A stretch of DNA of 64,000 nt from assembly GCF_002222615.2 (NCBI RefSeq), contig NZ_CP022412.2, forward strand, positions 1,612,001 to 1,676,000, written 5' to 3'. Position numbers and translations under genes: made by a program. Of this stretch, positions 7,718 to 15,646 are shown piece by piece (position 1 is the stretch's first letter; every line of letters starts with the position of its first letter). The notes under the pieces were generated by a model that saw only the letters and a list, made by a program, of their open reading frames with translations, was not told the origin of the DNA and did not search any database. Origin of the DNA: Bacteroides caccae. Its GTDB lineage: Bacteria; Bacteroidota; Bacteroidia; Bacteroidales; Bacteroidaceae.

Positions 7718-9142
7718 ATGGCTTATCAATTACTGCCGTTCCGCTTCGAACGATTCGATGAAAACAAATATCTCCTTACAAATGAAGTAGGAGAATATAT
7801 TTTTCTGTCAAACGAAGATTTTCAATGCTTTGTTGATGGGAAGTTAGACGAACATAGTGAGTTATTTTACGACCTCGCTTCCAAACAGATTGCCACAACA
7901 GACAAGACGGAAGATGTGGTGCGGATGCTTGCCACTAAGTTCCGCACCAAGAAAAGCATTTTACGTGATTTTACCTCGCTGCACATGATTGTGCCTACAT
8001 TGCGCTGTAATTCCAGTTGTATATATTGCCAAGTTGCCCGTAAGAACATGGATGACCACTCTGCCGACATGACAAAAAAGACGGCAAAGAACGTAGTGAA
8101 AACCATTTTTCAGTCGCCATCGCCTTTCATCAAGATAGAGTTTCAAGGAGGCGACCCTTCAACGGATTTCGATATGGTGAAGTATATTATCGAAGAAGCT
8201 GAATGGCAAAACTTGTTTAAGAGACGAGAGTTGGATTTCGTTATTTGTACCAACCTTACGTTGCTTAATGAAGACATGGTAAAATACTTAAAGAAACATA
8301 AATGTATGATTTCCACTTCGCTGGATGGTCCTAAGGATTTGCACGATATGAACCGTCCACTGCAAAACAAAGAACTGGATCATCATGTCATCTTTGAAAA
8401 GAATCTTGCCATGATACGGCAAATATGGGGTGACGGTGATTGCGTTTCGGCGTTAATGACCACTTCTAAACATAGCTTGGGACGTTTCAAGGATATTATC
8501 GATGAATACATACGTTTGGGCTTTAACAACATCTTCTTACGTTCGCTCAATCCCTACGGCTTTGCCAAACAATATAAAGAGAAAATAGCCTATCCGGTTG
8601 AAGAGTTCATCGCCAACTATAAAGAAGGCTTGGATTATATCATAGAATTGAACAAACAAGGAACTTTCTTTGTGGAAGGTTTTGCAGCCTTGTTGTTGAA
8701 ACGTATGCTAACTCCTTTTGCTACTGGTTTCGTTGATTTACAGTCGCCTGCCGGAGTGGGTATCGCTGGGGCAATCTACGATTATGATGGTAATGTGTAT
8801 GTTTCGGATGAAGCCCGTATGATGGCACGTTTCAAGAACTACTATTTTCGGTTGGGCAATGTAAACGAAAACAGCTATCAGGAAATGTTCAATGGCGAAT
8901 TACTTCATCATATCATAGCCTCTGCTTGCAACGAATGTTTGCCTGTCTGTGCCGAATGTGTGTTTCAGCCCTATTGCGGTGCTGACCCAGTTCGCAATAT
9001 GTCTGAGCAAGGTGACATGATAGGCTTCAGACCGACAAATGAAATGTGCAAAAAGACGAAAGCCATCATACACTATTTGTTTGAGCTATTGCAGAAACAC
9101 GACCCGGAGATAAACAGAATATTTTGGTCTTGGTTAAATTGA
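7718..9142 (+). CDS. hxsB: His-Xaa-Ser system radical SAM maturase HxsB
   Basis: This 474-residue radical SAM enzyme has the CxxxCxxC cluster motif at Cys97, Cys101 and Cys104 (RCNSSCIYC), followed by a GGDPS glycine-rich SAM-binding segment near residue 148. The C-terminus holds a Cys-rich block (CNECLPVCAECVFQPYC, about 407-423, then Cys 445) typical of SPASM-type auxiliary Fe-S clusters in peptide maturases. It is expected to act with HxsC on the Ser/His-repeat peptide encoded downstream. The chemistry of the modification is not known to me. It is tightly linked to hxsD (6 bp) and hxsC (7 bp). Confidence 0.85.
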   Translation: MAYQLLPFRFERFDENKYLLTNEVGEYIFLSNEDFQCFVDGKLDEHSELFYDLASKQIATTDKTEDVVRMLATKFRTKKSILRDFTSLHMIVPTLRCNSSCIYCQVARKNMDDHSADMTKKTAKNVVKTIFQSPSPFIKIEFQGGDPSTDFDMVKYIIEEAEWQNLFKRRELDFVICTNLTLLNEDMVKYLKKHKCMISTSLDGPKDLHDMNRPLQNKELDHHVIFEKNLAMIRQIWGDGDCVSALMTTSKHSLGRFKDIIDEYIRLGFNNIFLRSLNPYGFAKQYKEKIAYPVEEFIANYKEGLDYIIELNKQGTFFVEGFAALLLKRMLTPFATGFVDLQSPAGVGIAGAIYDYDGNVYVSDEARMMARFKNYYFRLGNVNENSYQEMFNGELLHHIIASACNECLPVCAECVFQPYCGADPVRNMSEQGDMIGFRPTNEMCKKTKAIIHYLFELLQKHDPEINRIFWSWLN

Positions 9143-9149
9143 TTGCGTC

Positions 9150-10292
9150 ATGAAACAGATTTTAGGAACTTCATACAACATCGAAGACGATATAGTTGGG
9201 CGTATCACCTTTGGTAAAGGTAATTTGTTTAGGCGTTCCAACGATATATTAGTTTGTAAGGATGCTACCAAACCAGCATTTGGTTATTTGGCAACCATCA
9301 CAGAAAGTACAACTTTCACGAGTAAAGAAACCCCCTATTGCATAGTAGATAGCATTGAAGACTTTTATGAAGGGGATGTGGTCGTTATCAACAAACAAGG
9401 AGAAATCATATTTGTGTATGAAATAAACTCCAATCACAATGCACTGATGGCAACAGAACGTTGTAACCACCGCTGCATCATGTGCCCACAGCCCCCTATA
9501 CTGCAAGAGAAAGACAAAACACCTTTCAACCAGAAACTAATCTCATTGTTCGATAAGAGCACACAAGAGATTGGCATAACAGGAGGAGAACCTACGCTTA
9601 TTGGTGACAATCTTTTTACATTGATAAATCATATAAAAAAGGTGTTACCCCAAACTGCTATCAGCATTTTGTCTAACGGTGTAAAGTTTGCAGATAAAGA
9701 ATATGCCATGAAATTGGCTAAATGCAGACACCAAGATTTGCAGATAGACATACCACTATTCTCTGATATTGCAGAAGAGCATAATCGTATCGTAGGTGCC
9801 AAGACTTTTTATAAAACAGTGCAAGGATTATACAATCTTGCATTATTTCGCCAACGGATAGGGCTTCGGATTGTCGTTCACAAACAGACTTATAAACGTC
9901 TTCCTCAATTTGCTGACTTTATCTATCACAACTTTCCTTTTGTAGCCCAAATCGCTTTTATGCAAATGGAAACAACAGGATTGGCGAAAGAAAACTTTGA
10001 TGAATTATGGATTGACCCTTACGATTATAACAGAGAACTACGGGAAGCTGTACTATTGCTTGCAGACAGAGGAATGAAACCTTATATCTACAACGCACAA
10101 TTATGTGTATTACCCGAAGACATTCGCTGTTATGCCCAGCAATCTATTTCGGATTGGAAAGACATATATATTCCCGAATGTGAGGGGTGCATATTGAAAG
10201 GTCAGTGTACAGGATTCTTTGAATCAAACAGACAGGCTCATAGTTCGCATATTAAGAAAATAGAACATATATCATCTGATATATCGTGTTAA
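9150..10292 (+). CDS. hxsC: His-Xaa-Ser system radical SAM maturase HxsC
   Basis: This 380-residue radical SAM enzyme has the cluster motif at Cys105, Cys109 and Cys112 (RCNHRCIMC) and GITGGEPTL as the SAM-binding glycine motif near residue 146. An unusual N-terminal domain of about 95 residues precedes the radical SAM core. The C-terminus has a smaller Cys set (CYAQQ.., CEGCILKGQC) that could hold another Fe-S cluster. HXS loci characteristically encode two radical SAM proteins, and this is the second. It is followed after 36 bp by the precursor peptide gene, which has its own strong ribosome-binding site. Confidence 0.85.
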   Translation: MKQILGTSYNIEDDIVGRITFGKGNLFRRSNDILVCKDATKPAFGYLATITESTTFTSKETPYCIVDSIEDFYEGDVVVINKQGEIIFVYEINSNHNALMATERCNHRCIMCPQPPILQEKDKTPFNQKLISLFDKSTQEIGITGGEPTLIGDNLFTLINHIKKVLPQTAISILSNGVKFADKEYAMKLAKCRHQDLQIDIPLFSDIAEEHNRIVGAKTFYKTVQGLYNLALFRQRIGLRIVVHKQTYKRLPQFADFIYHNFPFVAQIAFMQMETTGLAKENFDELWIDPYDYNRELREAVLLLADRGMKPYIYNAQLCVLPEDIRCYAQQSISDWKDIYIPECEGCILKGQCTGFFESNRQAHSSHIKKIEHISSDISC

Positions 10293-10328
10293 GTAACTTA
10301 TTGTCTAATTTTAAAAAAGGAGGTATCA

Positions 10329-10586
10329 ATGAAGAAACTCTTGTTCTTTGCGGTCTCTGCAATTCTTGCAGGTGCAAGCTATTGTTCCTTTGTTAGCGAG
10401 AAGATTGTTGCTAAGGTAACTAACAGCGACACTCAAATTGAGCAACAGCAGGAACAATCATTGGTGCTGGAGCAGTCCTCTGCCGAGTTTAAGCTACTCG
10501 CCAGTCACAGTTCTCACAGCAGCCATAGCTCGCATAGTTCACACAGTTCTCATCGCTCTCATAGTTCACACTATTCGAGTAGATAA
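10329..10586 (+). CDS. hxsA: His-Xaa-Ser repeat precursor peptide (HxsA type)
   Basis: This 85-residue exported or membrane-anchored peptide is the presumed substrate of HxsB/HxsC. Residues 1-20 form a basic-hydrophobic signal or anchor (MKKLLFFAVSAILAGASYCS); a Cys at 19 is not in a canonical lipobox. A Gln/Glu-rich linker follows (38-56). The C-terminus is a run of Ser-His-Ser triplets (about 59-81) with eight His, interrupted only by one Arg and one Tyr. An AAAAGGAGG Shine-Dalgarno sequence at 10314-10322, strong for Bacteroides, suggests higher expression than the maturases. A perfect palindromic terminator starts 9 bases after the stop. Confidence 0.85.
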   Translation: MKKLLFFAVSAILAGASYCSFVSEKIVAKVTNSDTQIEQQQEQSLVLEQSSAEFKLLASHSSHSSHSSHSSHSSHRSHSSHYSSR

Positions 10587-10594
10587 GAACTTTA

Positions 10595-10630
10595 CATCCT
10601 AAAAAGGAGGAATTCCTCCTTTTTAGGATG
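10595..10630. terminator. perfect 36-bp palindrome, bidirectional terminator
   Basis: CATCCTAAAAAGGAGGAA and its exact reverse complement meet at a central GAATTC. It lies between the hxsA stop (10586) and the stop codon of the convergent operon (10623-10625), which is embedded in the right arm. A-run and T-run flanks on both sides fit termination in both directions. Confidence 0.75.
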
Positions 10631-11249
10631 ATTTTAAATATAAATAGTCTGGAATTGCAGTATATGGCTTTAATTCTCTTGATATTATATCTGCAATCAA
10701 AAAGTCTCTAGCACTTTTCCATATCCTTTTTTTCTTCTTATCATTTAAATCTAAAGAACTAATCTCTTTATTTTCGCTATTTAATAGTCTAATGGAAATA
10801 TGCCAAAAGTTACATTTTGTTGGAGTATGAAATATCATAAAATGACATTTTTGTTCTCCAACTTCAGGCAAATCGCACTTTAATAAATTATCTATTGGAA
10901 TGAAATAGAAACCTCTATTTTCATCTTTAAAACACTCATTGTCAGCTGGTATTAATCCCATTGTATCTTCTTTCCACAACTCACAATAGGAATGTCTATA
11001 TTCTTTGCTTATTCCGTAAAAAATATCATCTACTTTAAATACTCCTAAAAGGTTATTTGACAAATCACGAAGATGGTCACTTTGAATTTGAATACAATCA
11101 GGATGTAATACATTAGAGTTATCAATCCATTGTACTTTATCACTTTCTATATGACGAATAAGAACAAGACCTGATTGAGTAAGTAATTTGCTTTGTTCTA
11201 TAAAATGATATTGGGGATATGGTAAAATATGCTTAGGATAGATTTCCAT
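10623..11249 (-). CDS. uncharacterised protein, third gene of the TIGR04255 operon
   Basis: This is a 208-residue soluble protein of unknown family. ATG 11249 is preferred because GGAGGG sits 5 bases upstream; an in-frame ATG at 11372 would force a 140-bp overlap with the previous gene. Visible traits are a Pro-rich start (MEIYPKHILPYPQYHFI), a mixed alpha/beta composition, a Lys-rich stretch near residue 170 and a C-terminal RELKPYTAIPDYL. There is no signal peptide, membrane segment or recognisable catalytic motif. It overlaps the preceding gene by 17 bp, so the two are translationally coupled. Base composition is much more AT-rich than the hxs genes. Confidence 0.7.
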   Translation of the reverse strand: MEIYPKHILPYPQYHFIEQSKLLTQSGLVLIRHIESDKVQWIDNSNVLHPDCIQIQSDHLRDLSNNLLGVFKVDDIFYGISKEYRHSYCELWKEDTMGLIPADNECFKDENRGFYFIPIDNLLKCDLPEVGEQKCHFMIFHTPTKCNFWHISIRLLNSENKEISSLDLNDKKKKRIWKSARDFLIADIISRELKPYTAIPDYLYLKSS

Positions 11250-11796
11250 ATAGTCCCTCCGCCTGAAATATTTTGAATACGCGTTGAATACTATTTTCAA
11301 TATTGTCTTCAATGACATATTTACCGTTTGGAGTAGATATATTAACCAATGTTTCAACGTCATTTTCTTCAAAAAACAAATTAAAAAATATTTTTACGTC
11401 TTTTCTTTGTCCATACATAAATAAACATTCCTCTTCTTGTGAAATGTCTGTAAACAATAAATCTAATGACAATTGCATAAGTCCATTTCGCATTTCTTCA
11501 AAGGCTGTAATTACAAATTGCTCAGAAGAGGATGCGAATACTTTTGGTGCGTTTTTTATAAAAGTTTGAACTTTTGTTATATCACCAATTTGCCTACTTA
11601 TGCTTTGTTCTTTGTCAATGATTTCTTCAGTCGAAGATGTTTGATACTCCCTATCTTTATAGGCATTCAAAAAAAAGAGTGTATTATCATCAATACAATC
11701 CTCATTTTTGCTTGTATTGATAATATATTCATTTATAATAGGCGTGCTAAAATAATCATACACACAAGACTCTATGTATGGCGCATTTGCAATCAT
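11233..11796 (-). CDS. uncharacterised protein, second gene of the TIGR04255 operon
   Basis: This is a 187-residue acidic, probably cytoplasmic protein that I do not recognise. Its start lies 1 base after the stop of the TIGR04255-family gene, which indicates one polycistronic message. The N-terminal half is variable and low in motifs. The C-terminal half (about 115-187) alternates strands and helices, including FFNLFFEENDVETLVNIS, and ends in an amphipathic helix. Such sequence-poor partner proteins are common in toxin-antitoxin, defence or effector-immunity loci, but nothing here assigns it to one of those. Confidence 0.7.
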   Translation of the reverse strand: MIANAPYIESCVYDYFSTPIINEYIINTSKNEDCIDDNTLFFLNAYKDREYQTSSTEEIIDKEQSISRQIGDITKVQTFIKNAPKVFASSSEQFVITAFEEMRNGLMQLSLDLLFTDISQEEECLFMYGQRKDVKIFFNLFFEENDVETLVNISTPNGKYVIEDNIENSIQRVFKIFQAEGLYGNLS

Positions 11797-11797
11797 C

Positions 11798-12538
11798 TTA
11801 ATATTCAGGATTTAAAGATTGAATAAAATCTTTCTTCAAAAGACCAAAGAAAGTTTCCTTTTCAACCATATGAATTTTATCCAATAAGGATATAACCATT
11901 TCTATAGAATCTGAGCTTTCAAAACTCTCATATATATTTACATCAAACAAAGAGGCAGAATACTCTTCACCCTTAGGAGTCCTTCTTTTTGTTTTATTTA
12001 CTAATGACACAAAAATCTTTGTATTTCCATCTATGCGATTAAGCTTTATTTCCTGACTTCTAAATCGATTCGTTTCATCTCCAATACAAATATTCCCGTT
12101 AATATAATCTATAATATCAATATCTTGATATTCGCTAATATAACGTATTTGAACACGATTAAAATCTTTGGCAATTTTACATTCTTGCATTGCTGTAATG
12201 ATATCCTTGATTTCTTTTTGGTAAATGTTCCATCCTACATAATGTCCCATATTACAATTAAAGGACAGGCTGTTACCCTGCATTACAAAACGAATGTGTT
12301 CTTTTATAAAAATGCCATATGTGATATTCTCTTTACCTCTCTCCACAGAAACTGCCATTTTCCCATTTTTATCTAACCGAACACTTACTTGTGGAGCTGG
12401 TATGTAATTGTATCCCAATTCTTGTATACGTGCAGAAATCATTCCCGCCCATAATTCAGGAGGACATATCGGATTCATTCGGATTTCGATGATAGTCTCA
12501 ATGAGATTATCTGGATTTATTTTTTTTGGCAGATTCAT
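11798..12538 (-). CDS. TIGR04255 family protein
   Basis: This 246-residue protein resembles the sporadically distributed TIGR04255 family. The N-terminus has LIETIIEIRMNPICPPEL near residues 12-29, and the C-terminus ends with a helix carrying a hydrophobic-aromatic pattern (MVEKETFFGLLKKDFIQSL), as family members do. No function is established. The family is found scattered in mobile regions, often with one or two unrelated partner genes, as here. It is the first gene of a three-gene minus-strand operon that converges on hxsA, and a -7 box lies 36 bp upstream of its start. Confidence 0.72.
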   Translation of the reverse strand: MNLPKKINPDNLIETIIEIRMNPICPPELWAGMISARIQELGYNYIPAPQVSVRLDKNGKMAVSVERGKENITYGIFIKEHIRFVMQGNSLSFNCNMGHYVGWNIYQKEIKDIITAMQECKIAKDFNRVQIRYISEYQDIDIIDYINGNICIGDETNRFRSQEIKLNRIDGNTKIFVSLVNKTKRRTPKGEEYSASLFDVNIYESFESSDSIEMVISLLDKIHMVEKETFFGLLKKDFIQSLNPEY

Positions 12539-12574
12539 ATCCTTTGTTTTAATGATATACGGCTATTTCAAGTG

Positions 12575-12582
12575 CAAAGGTA
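12575..12582 (-). promoter_or_regulatory. -7 box for the TIGR04255 operon
   Basis: On the minus strand this reads TACCTTTG, a TAnnTTTG match 36 bp upstream of the start codon. No clear TTTG lies 19-21 bp further upstream. Confidence 0.45.
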
Positions 12583-12657
12583 GTGATTTTTAAATTACTT
12601 CTATTATACTTACCTCGAAAATTACTGTGACTTGTTTTTATTTAACCATAAAAGATG

Positions 12658-12665
12658 TATCTTTG
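12658..12665 (+). promoter_or_regulatory. outward-facing -7 box at the right end of the element
   Basis: TATCTTTG matches the Bacteroides -7 box, with a CTTG 23 bp upstream as a weak -33. It points out of the element toward rpe, whose start is 150 bp away. It may supply rpe-comEC with a promoter after the insertion separated them from fmt. Confidence 0.35.
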
Positions 12666-12797
12666 CAACCGAAAGGGTTATTTGACAGCATAACACCGCA
12701 AATTGCTGAAAATCGCACGGTTGCCAATTCGTTACTGTTATTTCTCAAATACTCCGCTAAATGTTTATTCCTCAAATGGTTGTATCAAACCGTTGAA

Positions 12798-12810
12798 AAT
12801 CTAAAATAAA
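12798..12810. repeat. right attachment repeat (13 bp) of the fmt-rpe mobile element
   Basis: AATCTAAAATAAA is identical to 3488-3500. It ends 6 bases before the rpe start codon, so a precise insertion here leaves rpe intact with its immediate upstream bases. Confidence 0.7.
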
Positions 12811-12816
12811 AGAATT

Positions 12817-13467
12817 ATGAAACCAATTATCGCTCCTTCCATTCTTTCCGCTGATTTCGGATATTTGGCGAAAGATATTGAAATGGTAAACCGCAGTGAG
12901 GCGGAATGGGTACATATTGATATTATGGACGGGGTATTTGTCCCTAACATCTCATTCGGCTTTCCGGTACTGAAATATGTGGCAAAGCTGAGTAAGAAAC
13001 CGTTGGATGTGCATCTGATGATTGTTAATCCGGAGAAGTTTATCCCGGAAGTAAAAGCATTGGGAGCGCATACGATGAATGTGCATTATGAGGCTTGCCC
13101 TCATTTGCATCGGGTGGTACAACAGATTAGAGAGGCAGGGATGCAACCTGCCGTGACGATTAATCCGGCAACTCCCGTAGCTTTGTTGCAGGACATTATC
13201 CGAGATGTATATATGGTGCTTGTCATGAGCGTGAATCCCGGATTTGGTGGGCAGAAGTTCATTGAACATTCCGTAGAAAAAGTCCGTGAACTACGTGCTT
13301 TGATTGAACAGACTGGCTCGAAGGCTTTGATTGAAGTGGACGGTGGTGTGAATCTGGAAACGGGTGCACGTCTCGTTGAGGCGGGTGCAGATGCTTTGGT
13401 AGCTGGTAATGCAGTCTTTGGAGCACCGGATCCGGAAGCAATGATTCACCGGTTACACGAGTTGTAG
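12817..13467 (+). CDS. rpe: ribulose-phosphate 3-epimerase
   Basis: This 216-residue TIM-barrel enzyme interconverts ribulose-5-phosphate and xylulose-5-phosphate in the pentose phosphate pathway. The metal and substrate ligands are visible in APSILSADF (residues 4-12), HIDIMDG (about 33-39), HLMI (about 66-69), MSVNPGFGGQ (about 138-147) and EVDGGV (about 172-177). Length is normal. The mobile element ends 6 bp upstream, so this gene's original promoter or read-through from fmt has been replaced. It is followed after 6 bp by comEC. Confidence 0.96.
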   Translation: MKPIIAPSILSADFGYLAKDIEMVNRSEAEWVHIDIMDGVFVPNISFGFPVLKYVAKLSKKPLDVHLMIVNPEKFIPEVKALGAHTMNVHYEACPHLHRVVQQIREAGMQPAVTINPATPVALLQDIIRDVYMVLVMSVNPGFGGQKFIEHSVEKVRELRALIEQTGSKALIEVDGGVNLETGARLVEAGADALVAGNAVFGAPDPEAMIHRLHEL

Positions 13468-13473
13468 AGAATT

Positions 13474-15600
13474 GTGGTATCATATCTTCATAGATATCCT
13501 TATATACGCCTGGTTATCCCTTGGATAGCAGGCGTTTTTTGTGGTGATCGTTTCTTCAACGGTTCGCCGGAGCTCTTTTGGGGAATCCTTGCCTTTTGTT
13601 TTTTAGCCGGTCTCTCTATAGGTTGTTATTTCCTTGGACGCTATTCTCTGCGTTGGTGCTTCGGAATTGCGATTCTTGCTCTTTGTTTTACAGGTGGCTG
13701 GGTGGGAATAACCTGGCAGCTACAACATGCAACGGGGTATACTTTCCCGAAAGAGGAAACGGTTTATCGGGGGTGGGTGACGGATACTCCCGAAACTAAG
13801 GAACATACTTTTCTTTGCCGGGTATTGTTGAAAGAACAGCGTGATTCGACAGCTATTCATTCGATAGATGATTGTAAGGCTATTCTATATCTGCAACGGG
13901 ATTCGGCGGCTGCCGGATTAAAGCGGGGAGATGAATTATGGGTGTCTGCTCGTATTTCTCCGCCTGTAAATGGACAGAATTTCGATGAGTTCGACTATGC
14001 CCGTTATCTGATGCGGAAGGGAATCAGTGGAACAGGATATGTCGTGTCCGGAAAATGGATGCTGGCATCTTCAGAAATGTTATCTTCCGGTAACGGAAAT
14101 ATTGCTCGGAAGAGCACTCTTCTGGAGGTAGCCGGTTCTTGTCGCGACAGAATACTTTCTCTTTATCGCCAACTTGGTTTTGAAGGTGACGGACTGGCTG
14201 TACTTTCTGCTTTGACTGTAGGAGATAAAACCGAACTAAGTGACTCTGTTCGTGAAAGTTATTCGGTAGCCGGTGCCAGTCATGTGCTTGCATTGTCCGG
14301 GTTGCATATCGGGCTGTTGTATGCCTTGCTCTTTTTTATATTGAGTCCTGTTGCGAAGAGAGGGAACGCAGGCAGATGTTTGCGGGCTGTATTTCTTCTT
14401 ATCCTTCTTTGGGCTTTCGCTTTTTTTACCGGACTTTCACCATCGGTAGTCCGTTCGGCTTGTATGTTTTCGATCTGGGCAGTGGCGGATATTTTTAATC
14501 GTCAGGCTTTATCTTTGAATACGTTGGCGGCGACTGCATGGGTTATGTTACTTTGTAATCCGGTATGGCTGTTTGATGTCGGCTTTCAACTATCCTTCTT
14601 GGCTGTTGCTTCTATTCTACTGACATATAAACCTATTTATCGGTTACTTCCGGTAAAGAGTAGGATCGGGAGATATTTCTGGGGACTAATGAGCGTATCT
14701 ATTGCGGCACAGCTAGGCACTGCTCCTCTTGTTATGTTTTATTTCTCCCGTTTTTCAACTCATTTTCTGTTTACTAATTTAGTAGTCATTCCTCTGGTTA
14801 CCATCATTTTGTATTCTGCCGTTGTTATGCTTCTCCTGACTCCGCTACACTGGATACAAAATTTTATAGCAGAGGGCGTCAAGTTTCTTCTGGATGCACT
14901 TAATACTTTCATTCATTGGGTAGAACAGCTTCCTTATGCTTCTATTGACGGAATATGGCTATATCAGTTGGAAGTGCTCGGCCTTTACCTCTCCGGCGGT
15001 CTGGTGTTTTACTATTTCGCAAACCGGGGATTAAAGAATCTTCTGATCTGTCTCTTTTCAATATTATTGTTAGGTGTCTATCATGTGTCTATGTCCTGGG
15101 TGGACCGTCCTCTGGATAGTATTGTTTTCTATAATGTTCGCGGTTGTCCGGCAGTTCATTGTATAGACAATAATGGGAATTCACGGATAGTTTATGGAGA
15201 TAGTCTTTCTGATAAAAGGCAGTTGTATCGTGTTGCAACAAATTATTGGAATCATCACCAATTATTGTCGCCGTTAGAGGTGACAGCCGATTATCAAGAT
15301 ACCGCGCTCTGCTGCCGGGAACAAATACTGTCTTACCATGGACGACGCATTTGTATGGTGACCGATCATCGCTGGCGGAACAAATCTGCCGCTACTCCGT
15401 TATATATTGATTATCTTTACTTATGCAAAGGCTATAACGGTCATTTGAAAGAACTCAGGTTGCTCTTTGCTCCGGAGTGCATTATATTAGATGCATCCCT
15501 TTCGGAACATCGCAAGCAACTCTTTGAAGAGGAATGTAAACAGTCTGGTTTGCGTTTTATCTCTTTATCCGAAAAAGGTTCTGTGCGGTTTTTGCTCTGA
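13474..15600 (+). CDS. ComEC/Rec2-family membrane protein without a metallo-beta-lactamase domain
   Basis: This 708-residue polytopic inner-membrane protein has an N-terminal DUF4131-like region with two membrane segments (1-90), a soluble beta-rich segment (95-190), and the Competence domain with roughly nine hydrophobic helices (about 240-540). That domain has the hallmark GASHVLALSGLHIGLLYALL-like segment near residue 268. ComEC is the channel for single-stranded DNA in natural transformation. The C-terminus keeps only beta-rich remnants and lacks the HxxxxDH motif of the metallo-beta-lactamase domain. The start is GTG at 13474. Whether it imports DNA in this organism is not known. Confidence 0.88.
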   Translation: MVSYLHRYPYIRLVIPWIAGVFCGDRFFNGSPELFWGILAFCFLAGLSIGCYFLGRYSLRWCFGIAILALCFTGGWVGITWQLQHATGYTFPKEETVYRGWVTDTPETKEHTFLCRVLLKEQRDSTAIHSIDDCKAILYLQRDSAAAGLKRGDELWVSARISPPVNGQNFDEFDYARYLMRKGISGTGYVVSGKWMLASSEMLSSGNGNIARKSTLLEVAGSCRDRILSLYRQLGFEGDGLAVLSALTVGDKTELSDSVRESYSVAGASHVLALSGLHIGLLYALLFFILSPVAKRGNAGRCLRAVFLLILLWAFAFFTGLSPSVVRSACMFSIWAVADIFNRQALSLNTLAATAWVMLLCNPVWLFDVGFQLSFLAVASILLTYKPIYRLLPVKSRIGRYFWGLMSVSIAAQLGTAPLVMFYFSRFSTHFLFTNLVVIPLVTIILYSAVVMLLLTPLHWIQNFIAEGVKFLLDALNTFIHWVEQLPYASIDGIWLYQLEVLGLYLSGGLVFYYFANRGLKNLLICLFSILLLGVYHVSMSWVDRPLDSIVFYNVRGCPAVHCIDNNGNSRIVYGDSLSDKRQLYRVATNYWNHHQLLSPLEVTADYQDTALCCREQILSYHGRRICMVTDHRWRNKSAATPLYIDYLYLCKGYNGHLKELRLLFAPECIILDASLSEHRKQLFEEECKQSGLRFISLSEKGSVRFLL

Positions 15601-15624
15601 GTACAAAGATTTATCGTACATTTG
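15591..15624 (+). promoter_or_regulatory. promoter of the DHH phosphoesterase gene
   Basis: TTTG at 15591-15594 and TACATTTG at 15617-15624 are separated by 22 bp, close to the Bacteroides -33/-7 arrangement. The -33 box lies in the last codons of comEC. Transcription would start about 15 bases before ATG 15647. Confidence 0.55.
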
Positions 15625-15646
15625 CATCTTGATAAAGTATTATAGT

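Larger units (their letters stand above)
3501..12810. mobile_element. mobilizable element carrying an HXS peptide-maturation operon
   Basis: The block of about 9.3 kb separates fmt from rpe and is bounded by a 13-bp direct repeat. It contains in order a tyrosine recombinase, a broken accessory gene, a non-coding structured region (candidate oriT), a MobV relaxase, hxsDBCA, and a convergent three-gene operon. No replication or conjugation-pore genes are present, so it would need a helper conjugative element to move. This resembles the NBU/Tn4555 class of Bacteroides mobilizable transposons. Composition changes inside the block: the int-mob half is GC-richer, the last 2 kb strongly AT-rich, which suggests modular assembly. 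Confidence 0.8.

Noticed and set aside
10504..10583. CRISPR-like or tandem DNA repeat in the hxs operon
   Set aside because: The 9-base periodicity encodes the Ser-His-Ser repeat of the precursor peptide and has no spacers.
11303..11826. Plus-strand open frames within the TIGR04255 operon
   Set aside because: They lie antisense to three tightly coupled genes, have no ribosome-binding site and no family resemblance.
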